55,743 nucleotides of DNA, from contig CAYLNK010000006.1 of the NCBI GenBank assembly GCA_964384675.1, forward strand, positions 1 through 55,743. The letters run 5' to 3'. A program made the position numbers and the translations under genes. Below the pieces are notes generated by a model. It was not told the DNA's origin and ran no database searches. It saw only the letters and a list, made by a program, of their open reading frames with translations. Below, one piece after another: positions 16,045-25,745 of the stretch (the stretch's first letter is position 1; every line of letters starts with the position of its first letter). The DNA is from CAYLNK01 sp964384675. GTDB taxonomy: Bacteria; Acidobacteriota; Thermoanaerobaculia; UBA5066.

Positions 16045-17937
16045 ATGGTTCGGCGGCTGACTCAACCCCACCTGACCCGCTACCGGATCGAGCGCCTCCT
16101 CGGAGAGGGGACAGGGGGCACCGTCTACCTGGCCCGCGACCTCTCGCTGGAGCGGGAGGTGGCGCTCAAGGTGATCCGCCTCTCGTCCCCGAGGATCAAG
16201 GACCCGGCGGAGACGCGGGCCCGATTCCTCCGGGAGGTGAAGCTCACCGCCCGCCTCTCCCACCCGAACATCATCGTGGTCTACGACTTCGGCGAGGAGG
16301 CCGAGACCCTGTTCCTGGCGATGGAGCACGTGCCCGGGGGCACGCTCGCGCAGCGCCTCGGGCCCGGGACCGTGCCGTTCCCGATCGGTGAGCGGATCCT
16401 CCTCGCGACCGAGCTCGCGGAGGCGATCGCCCATGCGCACGGAAAGGGAATCCTCCACCGTGACCTGAAGCCGGCCAACATCCTCCTCACCGCCGAAGGA
16501 GCCGCCAAGATCACCGATTTCGGGATCGGCAAGCTCCTCGCGGGCGACGTCGACCTGACCGGCTCGGGCGAGATGATCGGCTCTCCGGCCTACATGTCGC
16601 CGGAGCAGATGCGCGGGGAGCGGGCCGACACGAGGAGCGACATCTTCGGCCTCGGCGCGGTGCTCTACCACCTCCTCTCCGGCCAGCGTCCGTTCACCGC
16701 CGACAACCTCACCGGGCTCGTCGCGCAGGTCCAGACCGAGCCGCTGCCCGACATCTTCGCCCTCGAGCCGGAGCTTCCCGCGGAGCTCGGGCCGATCCTC
16801 GCGAGGTGCCTCGCCAAGGAGAGGGAGGCGCGGTACGCGAGCGCCGCCGATCTGGCGGCCGACCTCCACGCGCTCGTCCCGGCTTCGGCCACGACCGACG
16901 GCGCCGCCAGCTCCTCGGGGCGTCGCCGGCGTCTCTCCTCCACGTACCGCTCGCCCCGGGGCGGGCCGTCGGCCGTCGGCACGGAGACCTTGCCGGTCCC
17001 GGCTCCTCCCGACGCGCTCGAGCCGACCCGCGCGACCGGCGAGCGTGCGGCCCAGGACCTACCGACGGTGAGGTCCCGGCCCCCGGCGCCGCGGGCCGGA
17101 CACCTCGCGACGATCGCCGGCGTCTCGGCCGTACTGCTCGCGGCCGTCGGGCTCTACCTGGCCGTGCGGTCTGACGACGGGGACGGTCTCCTGCACCGCG
17201 TCAGACGCCGCACGCCCACTCCCGTCCCCGCGAAGCCGACCCCGACGCCCGAGCCGGAGCCGACCCCGGCCTGGACTCCGGCGCCGACCCCGATTCCCAC
17301 CGCGGTCGTCCTCCTCGGGAGCGGTCCACCGGTCTCCGCGACGAGCCGCACGCTCGGAGACGGCGTCCTGAAGGCCCTGCCAAGACGGGAGCGGCTGGAG
17401 GTCGGGGACGGGCTCGTGCTCGAGGTGACCCCGGCGAATTCGCGAGTCCTCCTGGACGGCCGTCAGGCGGGAGTCGCCTCCGACTGGGACGTCCGTGCCG
17501 GCGGGGCGCCCCTGGCGTTCCGGAAGGCGGGGAGGCACGAGCTGCGATTCACGTCCGTGGGTCGCCGGGACCTCATCGTCGAGGTGACGAGCGGGGTCAA
17601 GGGCGTGCCTTCCCTCGTGAGGCTGGTCGACGAGCTCCCGGAAGGGCTGCGCTCCTCCGGAGCCGACGCTCCGGCGAACGTCCCGCCCCCCGACCTCCGG
17701 ACCGGCGGGGCGCTCCGGTTCGACGTCCAGCCCCCGGACGCGCTCGTCTCCGTGGACGGCCGGGCCGTGGGCCTGGCTTCGCGCTTCAAGGACGCCGATC
17801 TCTCCCTGTCGTCCCCCGGCGTCCACGAGGTGAAGCTGACGGCAAAGGGACGGGAGACGGCGATCCTCAGGGTCGTCGCCTCGCCGCTGGCGGACGTGCC
17901 GCGGGCCACGGTGACGAGGGCCCTTCCACCTCGCTGA
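16045..17937 (+). CDS. Ser/Thr protein kinase with TM anchor and two C-terminal PEGA-like domains
   Basis: A 630-residue kinase. The N-terminal cytoplasmic kinase domain spans about residues 12-275, with Gly loop LLGEGTGGTVYLA, K42 in VALKVI, HRDLKPAN containing D140, DFGIGK and the APE-equivalent YMSPEQ. One membrane helix lies at about 353-373. The exported part begins with a Pro/Thr-rich linker (TPTPEPEPTPAW) and carries two related beta domains at about 455-515 and 552-620 with LLDGRQAGVAS and SVDGRAVGLAS cores, resembling PEGA domains that bind surface components. The layout suggests an envelope-to-cytoplasm receptor kinase. It is convergent with the next gene, with 3 bases between them. 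Confidence 0.87.
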   Translation: MVRRLTQPHLTRYRIERLLGEGTGGTVYLARDLSLEREVALKVIRLSSPRIKDPAETRARFLREVKLTARLSHPNIIVVYDFGEEAETLFLAMEHVPGGTLAQRLGPGTVPFPIGERILLATELAEAIAHAHGKGILHRDLKPANILLTAEGAAKITDFGIGKLLAGDVDLTGSGEMIGSPAYMSPEQMRGERADTRSDIFGLGAVLYHLLSGQRPFTADNLTGLVAQVQTEPLPDIFALEPELPAELGPILARCLAKEREARYASAADLAADLHALVPASATTDGAASSSGRRRRLSSTYRSPRGGPSAVGTETLPVPAPPDALEPTRATGERAAQDLPTVRSRPPAPRAGHLATIAGVSAVLLAAVGLYLAVRSDDGDGLLHRVRRRTPTPVPAKPTPTPEPEPTPAWTPAPTPIPTAVVLLGSGPPVSATSRTLGDGVLKALPRRERLEVGDGLVLEVTPANSRVLLDGRQAGVASDWDVRAGGAPLAFRKAGRHELRFTSVGRRDLIVEVTSGVKGVPSLVRLVDELPEGLRSSGADAPANVPPPDLRTGGALRFDVQPPDALVSVDGRAVGLASRFKDADLSLSSPGVHEVKLTAKGRETAILRVVASPLADVPRATVTRALPPR

Positions 17938-17940
17938 GCT

Positions 17941-18336
17941 TCAGACCATGAAGGCGCGGATCGACCGGCAGACGGAGAGGAGCGGCGGGCCGTCCATCCG
18001 TCCGATGATGTTGCGGATCACCGAGCCCATGACCTTCTGCGCCCCGGACAGGCCGAGGCTCGCCGACTGCTCGGTGATGAAGCCCGCCTTTGCCTGCTTC
18101 AGCGGCTTCATGAAGTAGGCGTCGAGGCCGGCGTTCGTCAGCTCCACCACGACGTCCGCCAAGGCGTCGCGATGCGCGGCGGCGTCCTCGGCACCCTCGA
18201 CGGCGGCGAGCACGGACAGCGTCTTCTTCCGGAGCGGCTCGGGATGGTAGAAGCGGAGGAACGGCGGGGACGCGGGCCCCGCGGGCCGTTTGGGCTTCGG
18301 AGGAGCCTTGGCTTTGGGTTTCGAGGATGTGGCCAT
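17941..18336 (-). CDS. Conserved-looking small protein of unknown function, Lys/Pro-rich N-terminus
   Basis: A 131-residue soluble protein from an ATG at 18336. The first 28 residues are Lys/Pro/Ala-rich (SSKPKAKAPPKPKRPAGP). The remainder is helical with the segments LSVLAAVEGAEDAAAHRDAL and GLDAYFMKPLKQAKAGF. No membrane segments or known catalytic motifs are visible. It follows the DUF885-like peptidase gene by 26 bases on the same strand and may be the last gene of the OPT-peptidase operon. I do not recognise the family. Confidence 0.65.
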   Translation of the reverse strand: MATSSKPKAKAPPKPKRPAGPASPPFLRFYHPEPLRKKTLSVLAAVEGAEDAAAHRDALADVVVELTNAGLDAYFMKPLKQAKAGFITEQSASLGLSGAQKVMGSVIRNIIGRMDGPPLLSVCRSIRAFMV

Positions 18337-18362
18337 GCCGGGCAGGATACGCCCGGGTTTGC

Positions 18363-19706
18363 TCAGACGGCCGCGGCCCCGATCGCCCGCTCGACCGTGA
18401 GCGCGTCGACCACCCCGTTGCAGCCGTAGAGCGCCGGGAGGACCTTCTCCGCCGGGTAGTCGCGGCGGAGGCGCGCCACCAGCTCGGTCCCGAAACGGTA
18501 CGCCGGCAGGTACATCCGCCCGAGGAGCGGGTGGCGTCCCCAGGCGCCCGAGAGCTTGTCGGCCCGCTCCTCCGAGACGAGGAAGTCGTTCCGGAGTTTC
18601 GCCGCGACGTCCTTCTCTGGGAGCCCCTCGTGCCACGTCAGGTAAGACGATTGGTTCTTCGCGTCGTCCTGCAGGAGCGCGAGCAGGAGGCCGATCTGGA
18701 GGTCGCGATCCGGCAGGTCGGCAATCTCCGTGACCCCATGGGCGATCAGGAGACCGTTGTTGGCGATCCCTTCGAAGAGCGCGGCGGCGCGGGTGTTCAT
18801 CGTCAGGATCGACGCCTCGAAGCCGGCCTTCCGGCGGACGTACAGGTTCTGGAGATAGGCGAACGTCGTGACGTGGCCGGGCACGACCTCGTGGCTCACG
18901 AGCTGCTGGAACTCCGGCACCGAGATCTGGAGGGCGGCGTTCAGCTCGTACGTGGCCTCGTACTCGGGCGAGCCGTCGGCCTTCCGGGCGCGTCCCAGGT
19001 AGTTCATCGAGCCGGAGAACCAGGCGTTCTCGATCGGCAGGAAGGCGACGTTGGCGCGCGGCACGGGACGGAGCGCTTTCGGCAGGTGCGGGAGCAAGTT
19101 CCGCGCGGTCAACGCGTCGCACTCGGCGATGAAGGCGCCGCCCAGCGCCGGGATCGCCTTCGACGGGACGAGGCGCTCGGCCCGCCACGCGTCGACCGCG
19201 GCGAGGAGGCCGGCGCCGGAATAGCCGCCCGCCGCCAGGAGCTCGGCGACGCGCTCGCGCTTCGACACCGGATCGGACGGCTCCGGCGCCTTTCCGGTGA
19301 TCGAGCGGACGCAGCGGTCGTACGGCACCGGCTCGCCCCGGCCGAGGATCTCCATCGCCAGGTCCCACATGACGCCGAAGCAGTCGGCCAGGCCGGCCAG
19401 GTACGCGCTCCGGAGGTCGGTCCTCGTGCCCGCCCGCCGGGCGACGGCGGCGATCGCGCCCTTCACGTCGACGGCGGCCAGGTACGCAGCGACCGCCGCG
19501 CCGTCCGGGCTCTTGGCACAGACGCCGCCGCTGGCGCGCAGCGACGCGGCCGCGGGATGCGTGTAGGCGAGCGGCAGGGGCTCGTCGGAGACGTAGGAGT
19601 CCGCGATGAAGCGTCCCATCCCCGAGGGGTTCATCACGTCGCCGCCCCACAGCGTGTCGATCCCGAGGATGGCGGTCGCGATGGCGGCGTCGTGCGGCGC
19701 GGACAT
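18363..19706 (-). CDS. DUF885-like zinc metallopeptidase
   Basis: A 447-residue soluble protein from an ATG at 19706. The frame is open further upstream, but that region overlaps the transporter and is not protein-like. It contains SHEVVPGHVTTF, the HExxPGH zinc motif typical of DUF885/M32-like peptidases, followed about 40 residues later by ALFEGIANNG, the downstream Glu ligand region. Such enzymes trim dipeptides or short peptides in the cytoplasm. It lies 13 bases downstream of the OPT oligopeptide transporter gene, an arrangement that fits uptake followed by hydrolysis. No signal peptide is visible. The substrate is inferred only from the neighbour. Confidence 0.75.
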   Translation of the reverse strand: MSAPHDAAIATAILGIDTLWGGDVMNPSGMGRFIADSYVSDEPLPLAYTHPAAASLRASGGVCAKSPDGAAVAAYLAAVDVKGAIAAVARRAGTRTDLRSAYLAGLADCFGVMWDLAMEILGRGEPVPYDRCVRSITGKAPEPSDPVSKRERVAELLAAGGYSGAGLLAAVDAWRAERLVPSKAIPALGGAFIAECDALTARNLLPHLPKALRPVPRANVAFLPIENAWFSGSMNYLGRARKADGSPEYEATYELNAALQISVPEFQQLVSHEVVPGHVTTFAYLQNLYVRRKAGFEASILTMNTRAAALFEGIANNGLLIAHGVTEIADLPDRDLQIGLLLALLQDDAKNQSSYLTWHEGLPEKDVAAKLRNDFLVSEERADKLSGAWGRHPLLGRMYLPAYRFGTELVARLRRDYPAEKVLPALYGCNGVVDALTVERAIGAAAV

Positions 19707-19719
19707 GGTCGCTCGACCC

Positions 19720-21732
19720 TCACCCGGCCGCGGGCGTCCCGGCCGGCACGCGCATCGAATCGCGGTACAGGTAGATACAGAGCGCCAGGAACCCGACGAT
19801 CGAGACCATCTGGGAGACGGCGTCGGCGTCGTAGAACGGCGTCTTGATCCGGTCCTCCGCGTACCAGGGGAAGAGCCGGAGAGCCGCGCCGAAGACACCG
19901 CCCAGCGAGCCGCCGGCCATGAGGCCCGAGGCGATGATGATCCCGCGCTCGCGCATCGTGCGGCCCCGCTCGCCACCCGTCGCGTCCGACTTCCTGTTCA
20001 CCAGGTGGCAGAGGAAACCGCCGACGAGGGCCGGCGAGTTCAGCTCCAGCGGGAGGTACATCCCGAGCGCGAAGGTGAGGGCTGGCACGCCGAGCATCTC
20101 CATGACCACCGCGATCATGGCGCCCGCCCCGAACAGGATGTAGGCGACCGGCTGGTGGTTCATGAAGTTCTCGACGAGCACCTTCATGATCGACGCCTGC
20201 GGCGCGGCGAGGACGGCGCGGGCATCGCCCGGCGCCTGCTCGCCGAACTGGAAGACGCGGGCCAGCATGACGATGGTGATGCCGACGGCGACCGAGGCCG
20301 CGATCACGCCCAGGAACTTGACCTTCTCCTGCTGGGCCGGCGTCGAGCCGAGCCAGTAGCCCGTCTTCAGGTCGGTGATCGTCTGGCCCGAGACCGAGAG
20401 CGCCGTGCAGACCATGCCGGCGATCGCCATCACGAAGAACATCCCGGTCGGACCGGAGAGCCCGAACTTCAGGAGCACGACCGACGAGATGATGATCGTC
20501 AGCATCGTCATGCCCGACACCGGGTTCCGGGCCGTGGTGGCGATGGCGTTGGCGGCGACCGACGCGAAGAAGAACGAGAAGAGGAGCGTCAGGGCGAGCC
20601 CCGCGAGGAGCACGACGAAGGTCGGCTTCAGCGAGCCGAAGAACATCGCCACGCCGAGCGCGCTGACGATGGTGCCGAGGAGCAAGGAGAGGATGCTGAC
20701 GTCCCGGTCGGTCCGTTCCAGGCCCGCGTCCTCGCCGTGCTTGAACGCCTTGGCCGCGATGGAGAAGGAGCCGGCCAGGATCTTGAGCGACTTGAGGATG
20801 CCGAAGATCCCGGCCGTGGCGATCGCGCCGACGCCGATCAGCCGCACGTAGCCGCGGAAGATCTGGTCGGCGGACATCGCCGCGATCGGGAGCTTCGCGG
20901 GATAGACCGCGATCTCGGGGAAGCTGCGCCCGATCATCCAGATGAGGGGCACGAGGACGAGGTTCGAGAGGACGCCGCCCGCGCACAGGATCATCGACGA
21001 GCGGAGGCCCATCACGTAACCCAGGCCCAGGATGAACGCCACCGCGTCGAAGCGCAGGACGACCTTGGCCTTGTCCGCCACGGTCTTCATCAACGGCACG
21101 AACTGGAAGTCGACGGTCTCCTTCCAGACCTGGAACGTGGTGACGAAGAAGTCGTAGGCGGCCGCGATCCCGGTCGCCTGCAGGAGGAGCCGGGCCTGCG
21201 AGCCACCCTTCTCGCCCGTGACGAGGACCTCGGTGATCGCGGTGGCCTCGGGGTACGGGAACTTCCCGTGCATCTCGCGAACGAAATAGCGCCGGAGAGG
21301 GATCAGGAAGAGCACGCCGAGGCACCCGCCCGCCAGGCAGATGAAGATCGTCTGCACGGGATGCGGGTGGAGCGCCAGCGTGTAGAGCGCGGGAAGCGTG
21401 AAGATCGCGCCCGCGACCACCGACCCCGAGACGCCGCCGACGCCGGTGATGATGACGTTCTCGAGGAGCGTGGAGCGGCGCGAATAGACGCGCGCCAGGC
21501 CGATCGCCAGGATGGAGATCGGGATCGCCGCCTCCATCACCTGCCCGACCTTCAGGCCGGAGTACGCCGACGCGATGGTGAAGAGAACGCAGAGCGCCAG
21601 GCCCCAGCCGACCGCGCGGCCCGTCGCCTCGGGCGGAGCGTCGGTGGCGGGAACGAGCGGCCTGTAGACCTGTCCGGGAGCCAGCTCGGAATACGCGTTC
21701 TCGGGGAGCGATTTCGACTCGGGCGCGTCCAT
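19720..21732 (-). CDS. OPT-family oligopeptide transporter
   Basis: A 670-residue inner-membrane protein with about 14-16 hydrophobic helices. Family landmarks are SAYSGLKVGQVMEAAIPIS near the N-terminus, the long KFPYPEATAITEVL segment and the repeated Gly-rich membrane stretches of bacterial OPT proteins. OPT carriers import short peptides or metal chelates with protons. AGAGGAG lies upstream of the ATG at 21732. The next gene on the strand is a metallopeptidase, which suggests peptide scavenging. A metal-chelate substrate remains possible. Confidence 0.9.
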   Translation of the reverse strand: MDAPESKSLPENAYSELAPGQVYRPLVPATDAPPEATGRAVGWGLALCVLFTIASAYSGLKVGQVMEAAIPISILAIGLARVYSRRSTLLENVIITGVGGVSGSVVAGAIFTLPALYTLALHPHPVQTIFICLAGGCLGVLFLIPLRRYFVREMHGKFPYPEATAITEVLVTGEKGGSQARLLLQATGIAAAYDFFVTTFQVWKETVDFQFVPLMKTVADKAKVVLRFDAVAFILGLGYVMGLRSSMILCAGGVLSNLVLVPLIWMIGRSFPEIAVYPAKLPIAAMSADQIFRGYVRLIGVGAIATAGIFGILKSLKILAGSFSIAAKAFKHGEDAGLERTDRDVSILSLLLGTIVSALGVAMFFGSLKPTFVVLLAGLALTLLFSFFFASVAANAIATTARNPVSGMTMLTIIISSVVLLKFGLSGPTGMFFVMAIAGMVCTALSVSGQTITDLKTGYWLGSTPAQQEKVKFLGVIAASVAVGITIVMLARVFQFGEQAPGDARAVLAAPQASIMKVLVENFMNHQPVAYILFGAGAMIAVVMEMLGVPALTFALGMYLPLELNSPALVGGFLCHLVNRKSDATGGERGRTMRERGIIIASGLMAGGSLGGVFGAALRLFPWYAEDRIKTPFYDADAVSQMVSIVGFLALCIYLYRDSMRVPAGTPAAG

Positions 21733-21851
21733 TTCTGGACTCCTCTCGATCGGTCGTTCCGGGGAGCCGGGCGCCGCAGTCTAGCAGCGGCTCCCGGGCC
21801 GATCCGGCTTCCGGACCGATGCAGGAGCCTCATGGACCGCGGGACACTCTC

Positions 21852-23588
21852 TCAAAGGAGCCCTTCCTCGTCGCAGACGGCGAGGACCTCCTCGATGGTC
21901 GTCAGCCCCTGGGCGACCTTCGCGATCCCCTCCTTGAACATCGTCTGCATGCCCTCCACCTCGGCCTGGCGGGTGATCTCCTGGGAGTTCGCGCGGACGA
22001 TCATCAGACGCCGGATGTCGTCGGTCACGTCGAGCACCTCCGAGATCAAGGTCCGGCCCCGGTACCCGGTCTGGAAGCAGTGGGGACAGCCGCGCCCCCG
22101 GTAGAACTTCCCGAGGCCGCGCAGGCGCAGCGTGAGCGCCGCGCTCATCCCGCGGATCGAGGGCGCCGGCTCCTTGCACAGCCGGCAGATCGTCCGTACC
22201 AGCCGCTGCGACACCACGCAGCGCAGGGCCGATGCGATCAGGAAGGGCTCGGAGCCCATGTCCAGGAGGCGCGTGATCGCCGAGACGGCGTCGTTGCTGT
22301 GGAGCGTCGCGAAGACGAGGTGCCCGGTGAGGGAGGCCCGGATCGCGATCTCCGCGGACTCCTTGTCGCGGATCTCGCCGAGGAGGATCACGTCGGGGTC
22401 CTGCCGCAGGATCGATCGCAGCGCGTGCGCGAACGTGAGACCGAGGTCGGCGTTCACCTGGATCTGGGTGATCCCGTCGATGTGGTACTCGACCGGGTCC
22501 TCGACCGTCGTGATGTTCTTGGCCTCGGAGTTGATCGCCTGGAGCGCGCCGTAGAGCGTGGTGGTCTTGCCCGAGCCGGTCGGACCCACGATCAGGATGA
22601 TCCCGTTCGGGCGGCGGATGCTGCGGCGCAGCCGGAGGTAGTTCTCGCGCCCGAAGCCGAGGGCCTCGAGGCCCAGCAGGATGCCGTGCCGGTCGAGGAT
22701 CCGCATCACGACCTTCTCGCCGTGGATCGTGGGCGTCGTCGCGACGCGCAGGTCGATCTCCCGGCCGTCCACGTTCATGTGGAACGAGCCGTCCTGCGGC
22801 ATCCGCTTCTCGGCGATGTCGAGCTTGGCGAGGATCTTGATGCGGTTCACGACCGCCGGGGCCAGGCTCTGGGCCAGCGACTGACCGAGGTTCAGGACGC
22901 CGTCGATCCGGTACCGCACCTGCAGCGAGCGGGGCGTCGGGACGATGTGGATGTCGCTCGCGCGCTTGAGGAGACCCTGGAGGAGCATCAGGTTGACGGC
23001 CCGCACGACCGGCGCCTGGTCGGCCACGTCGGAGAGGTCGCCCGTGGCCAGGCCGAGCTTCTTGGTGAGCGCCATCCCCTGGTCCTGCACGGTCGTGAGG
23101 AGCGTCTGCACCGCGAGCGCCTTGTGGTGGTCCCGGTACTCGGCGAGCTTTTTCACGATCGCGCCCCGCGCGCCCATGACGAACTGCACCTTCATCCGGG
23201 CGAGGCCCCGGACCTCGTCCAGAACCTGGACGTTCGTCGGATCGGCGACGGCCACCGTGAGGAGGCCGTTCTCCAGCTCCAGCGGGAGGACGGCGCGGTC
23301 GTTCGAGAACACCTCGGGCAGTAGCACCACGATGGCGGGATCGGGGCTCTTCTCCTCCACGTTGACGAACGGGATGCGGAGCGCCTCGGCGCGAACCTCG
23401 AGGATGTCGCGGTCCGTGATCACCCCGAGGTCGATCAGCGCGTCCTCGAGCGACTCGTGGGTCCGCCGCTGCTCCTGCAGGGCGCGCGACAGGTCGTCGT
23501 CGGTGAGGCGGCCCGCCTCACGCAGCTTCAGGATGGTGGGGCTGAACGGAACGGCCGTGCTGGCGGTGGACGTGGACGTCGAGGACAT
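21852..23588 (-). CDS. pilB: PilB/GspE-type extension ATPase
   Basis: A 578-residue secretion/pilus ATPase. The N-terminal MshEN-like region at about residues 10-150 (LREAGRLTDDDLSRALQEQ, ALIDLGVITD) is the type that binds c-di-GMP in relatives. The ATPase core has Walker A GPTGSGKTTTLYGAL, Asp box ITTVEDPVEY, Walker B DVILLGEIRD and the His box HLVFATLHSNDA. A Cys4 zinc site is formed by CRLCKEPAP and GRGCPHC. These proteins power type IV pilus extension or type II secretion from the cytoplasm. No pilC, pilT or pilin gene is in the window, so it is detached from its usual cluster. It follows the PAS-GAF gene by 21 bases. Confidence 0.9.
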   Translation of the reverse strand: MSSTSTSTASTAVPFSPTILKLREAGRLTDDDLSRALQEQRRTHESLEDALIDLGVITDRDILEVRAEALRIPFVNVEEKSPDPAIVVLLPEVFSNDRAVLPLELENGLLTVAVADPTNVQVLDEVRGLARMKVQFVMGARGAIVKKLAEYRDHHKALAVQTLLTTVQDQGMALTKKLGLATGDLSDVADQAPVVRAVNLMLLQGLLKRASDIHIVPTPRSLQVRYRIDGVLNLGQSLAQSLAPAVVNRIKILAKLDIAEKRMPQDGSFHMNVDGREIDLRVATTPTIHGEKVVMRILDRHGILLGLEALGFGRENYLRLRRSIRRPNGIILIVGPTGSGKTTTLYGALQAINSEAKNITTVEDPVEYHIDGITQIQVNADLGLTFAHALRSILRQDPDVILLGEIRDKESAEIAIRASLTGHLVFATLHSNDAVSAITRLLDMGSEPFLIASALRCVVSQRLVRTICRLCKEPAPSIRGMSAALTLRLRGLGKFYRGRGCPHCFQTGYRGRTLISEVLDVTDDIRRLMIVRANSQEITRQAEVEGMQTMFKEGIAKVAQGLTTIEEVLAVCDEEGLL

Positions 23589-23609
23589 GCGCTCTCCCGG
23601 CGCGCGAGG

Positions 23610-25745
23610 CTACCCCAAGGTCCGCTTGCCGGACAGCGGCGTCTTCGGCTCCGCCGGACGCGGCTCGCCCGCGACCTCGTGCAGGAAGACCAGCCGCCCG
23701 ATCGGCCCGCCCACCGTCCGGACCGGTGCGCTCCGCCAGCTCACGCGGCGGACGCCCACCTCGAAGGTGCCCTCCTCCTCGGTCGTGTCGTCCGGGCGGA
23801 ACGCGCACAGGAGCGGGGCGGGGAGCGACTCGCCCAGCTCGTCGAGCGGGCGACGGAGCCAGTCGTCCACCCCGCCGGCGAGCCCCAGGAGCCGGATCGC
23901 GGGCTCGTTGATCACCAGGACGGCTCGCTCGGGGCCGAACATCAGGACGCCGCCGCGGCTGGCCTGGATCAGGGCATCGAGCCGCTCCCGCTGGCACGCG
24001 AGCGACTCGAGGAGCTCGACGTTCTCCACGGCCAGCGCGACGGTGTCGGCGAGGGACTCCAGCAGCCGCACGTCCTCGGGCGGAAAGTCGTCGGCCGACT
24101 CGCTCCTCACGTCGAGGACGCCCAGGACCTTCTCGCCGCGCCGGAGCGGCGTGGCGACCTCGCTCCCCGCGGCTCCGCTTCCTCCGGGCCCCTCTCGGGT
24201 GTCCCTCACGACCTGCGTACGGGCGTCGGAGAAGGCCCGCCGGGCGGCATCCGTCCCGAACGTGGTCTCGTCGCCGGAGAGGGAGGCCCGGCGGATCCGC
24301 TCGCGCTCCGCCGGGTCCGGCAGATGCAGGGCCACCTGCCGCCACCGCGTCCCGTCGACGATCGCGCGCGTCGCCCCCTCGAGCAGCTCCTCGCGATCGT
24401 GCGCCAGCGCCGACCCGCGGAGGACCTCGTGGAGGAGGCGCTCGCGGGTCGCCATGCTCGAGAGCGTCTCGACGAACTGGGCGTTCCGGAGGGCGAGCGC
24501 CATCTGGTCTCCCGCGGCGCGGAGGAGCTCGAGGTGCCGCGGGCCGAAGTGGCCCGGCTCTCCGTGCACCAGCGTCAGGACTCCCACCAGACCCGCGCCG
24601 CTCGCGATCGGCACGCAGAGCGCCGAACGCATCGGGACCTCCCCCGGCAGGACGAGCCAGCGCTCGTCGCACGACGTGTCGGCGACCAGCGCCGGACGGC
24701 GGTTGCGCGCCACCCAGCCGGCCAGCCCCTGGGTCATGATCCGCCGCGCCTCGTCCCCCTTCGCGAGCGGCGCCAGGTGCTCGTGAGAGAAGAGGCTCTC
24801 GACGACGGCTCCCGCCTCGTCGAGGAGGAAGAGCGACGCCCCCTCCGCCGCGGTGACCGACTTCACGACGTCGAGCGTGCTCTGCAGCGTCCCCTCCAGG
24901 GTCGGACGCTCCGTGGTGGCCCGGGCGACCGAGAGGAGGTTCGAGACGAGCTCCGCCTGGACCGCCAGCTGGGCCGCCGCCAGCTTCTGCTCCGTGACGT
25001 CGAACGAGATCCCCGCCACGCGCCGGACGGATTCCGGGCTGCCGGGAATCGGGAACGCGCGGGAGCGGATCCAGCGGGTCGAGCCGTCCCGGTGCACGAT
25101 CCGGTATTCGCGGTCGTAGCCCCCCTCCGCCTGCGCCAGGACCGCTTCCCGGAGCCCCGCGCGGTCGTCCGGGTGGACCCGCTCGAGCCAGACGAACGGG
25201 TCCTCCGCGACCTCGCGCGGCGTGACGTCGAACGCCCGCGCGAACCCGGGGCTGACGTAGACGAGACGGGGCGGATCGACCTCCCGGATCCAGAACGCCG
25301 CGTCGAGGTTCTCGGCCAGCTCCCGGAACCACTCCTCGTTCTCCCAGAGCGCCGCTTCGGCCCGTCTCCTCCCGGTGACGTCCCTGAGGCTCAGGACGAC
25401 CACCGCCAGCCCCGGGACCTTGAGGCGGTTCACGGCGGCGGCCTCCAGGGTCCGGAGCTCGCCGTCGCGGGCGCGGCAGCGGACCTCCACCACGTGGGAC
25501 AGCCCGGGTGTGGCGAGGACGTCGGCGACGATCCGACGGACGCGCTCGACGTCGCCGGAATGGACCAGCGTGATCGGGTCGTGTCCGGCGAGCTCGGCCG
25601 GCGTCCACCCGAGGAGCCCCGTCACCGAGGCCGTCGCGTAGACGACCCGGCCCAGGCGGTCCAGCGCGACCAGCGCGTCCGGAGCGCCCTCGACGAGCTT
25701 CCGGAAGCGGTCCGAGACGGGGGCCGCGGCCGTCATGTGGGTCAC
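23610..25745 (-). CDS. Soluble PAS-PAS-GAF-GAF-PAS sensor with no output domain
   Basis: A protein of about 711 residues. PAS1 lies at about residues 12-128 and PAS2, with a PAC tail (GGYDREYRIVHRDGSTRWIR), at about 135-260. GAF1 lies at about 285-430 and GAF2 at about 445-600, and a degenerate PAS at about 610-690. There is no histidine kinase, GGDEF, EAL, DNA-binding or phosphatase domain after them, so it must act on a partner. The GTG at 25745 overlaps the upstream Fe-S gene stop as GTGA and has GGAG eight bases before it; an ATG at 25736 is the alternative. Position between an Fe-S protein and PilB suggests it conveys redox or ligand state to the pilus ATPase, which is inference. Confidence 0.82.
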   Translation of the reverse strand: MTHMTAAAPVSDRFRKLVEGAPDALVALDRLGRVVYATASVTGLLGWTPAELAGHDPITLVHSGDVERVRRIVADVLATPGLSHVVEVRCRARDGELRTLEAAAVNRLKVPGLAVVVLSLRDVTGRRRAEAALWENEEWFRELAENLDAAFWIREVDPPRLVYVSPGFARAFDVTPREVAEDPFVWLERVHPDDRAGLREAVLAQAEGGYDREYRIVHRDGSTRWIRSRAFPIPGSPESVRRVAGISFDVTEQKLAAAQLAVQAELVSNLLSVARATTERPTLEGTLQSTLDVVKSVTAAEGASLFLLDEAGAVVESLFSHEHLAPLAKGDEARRIMTQGLAGWVARNRRPALVADTSCDERWLVLPGEVPMRSALCVPIASGAGLVGVLTLVHGEPGHFGPRHLELLRAAGDQMALALRNAQFVETLSSMATRERLLHEVLRGSALAHDREELLEGATRAIVDGTRWRQVALHLPDPAERERIRRASLSGDETTFGTDAARRAFSDARTQVVRDTREGPGGSGAAGSEVATPLRRGEKVLGVLDVRSESADDFPPEDVRLLESLADTVALAVENVELLESLACQRERLDALIQASRGGVLMFGPERAVLVINEPAIRLLGLAGGVDDWLRRPLDELGESLPAPLLCAFRPDDTTEEEGTFEVGVRRVSWRSAPVRTVGGPIGRLVFLHEVAGEPRPAEPKTPLSGKRTLG

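Noticed and set aside
11666..16060. Very long open frame (1,464 codons) on the + strand
   Set aside because: It is antisense to the GT2, propeller and M20 genes, has Arg/Pro/Gly-dominated composition without motifs, and reflects high GC with few stops.
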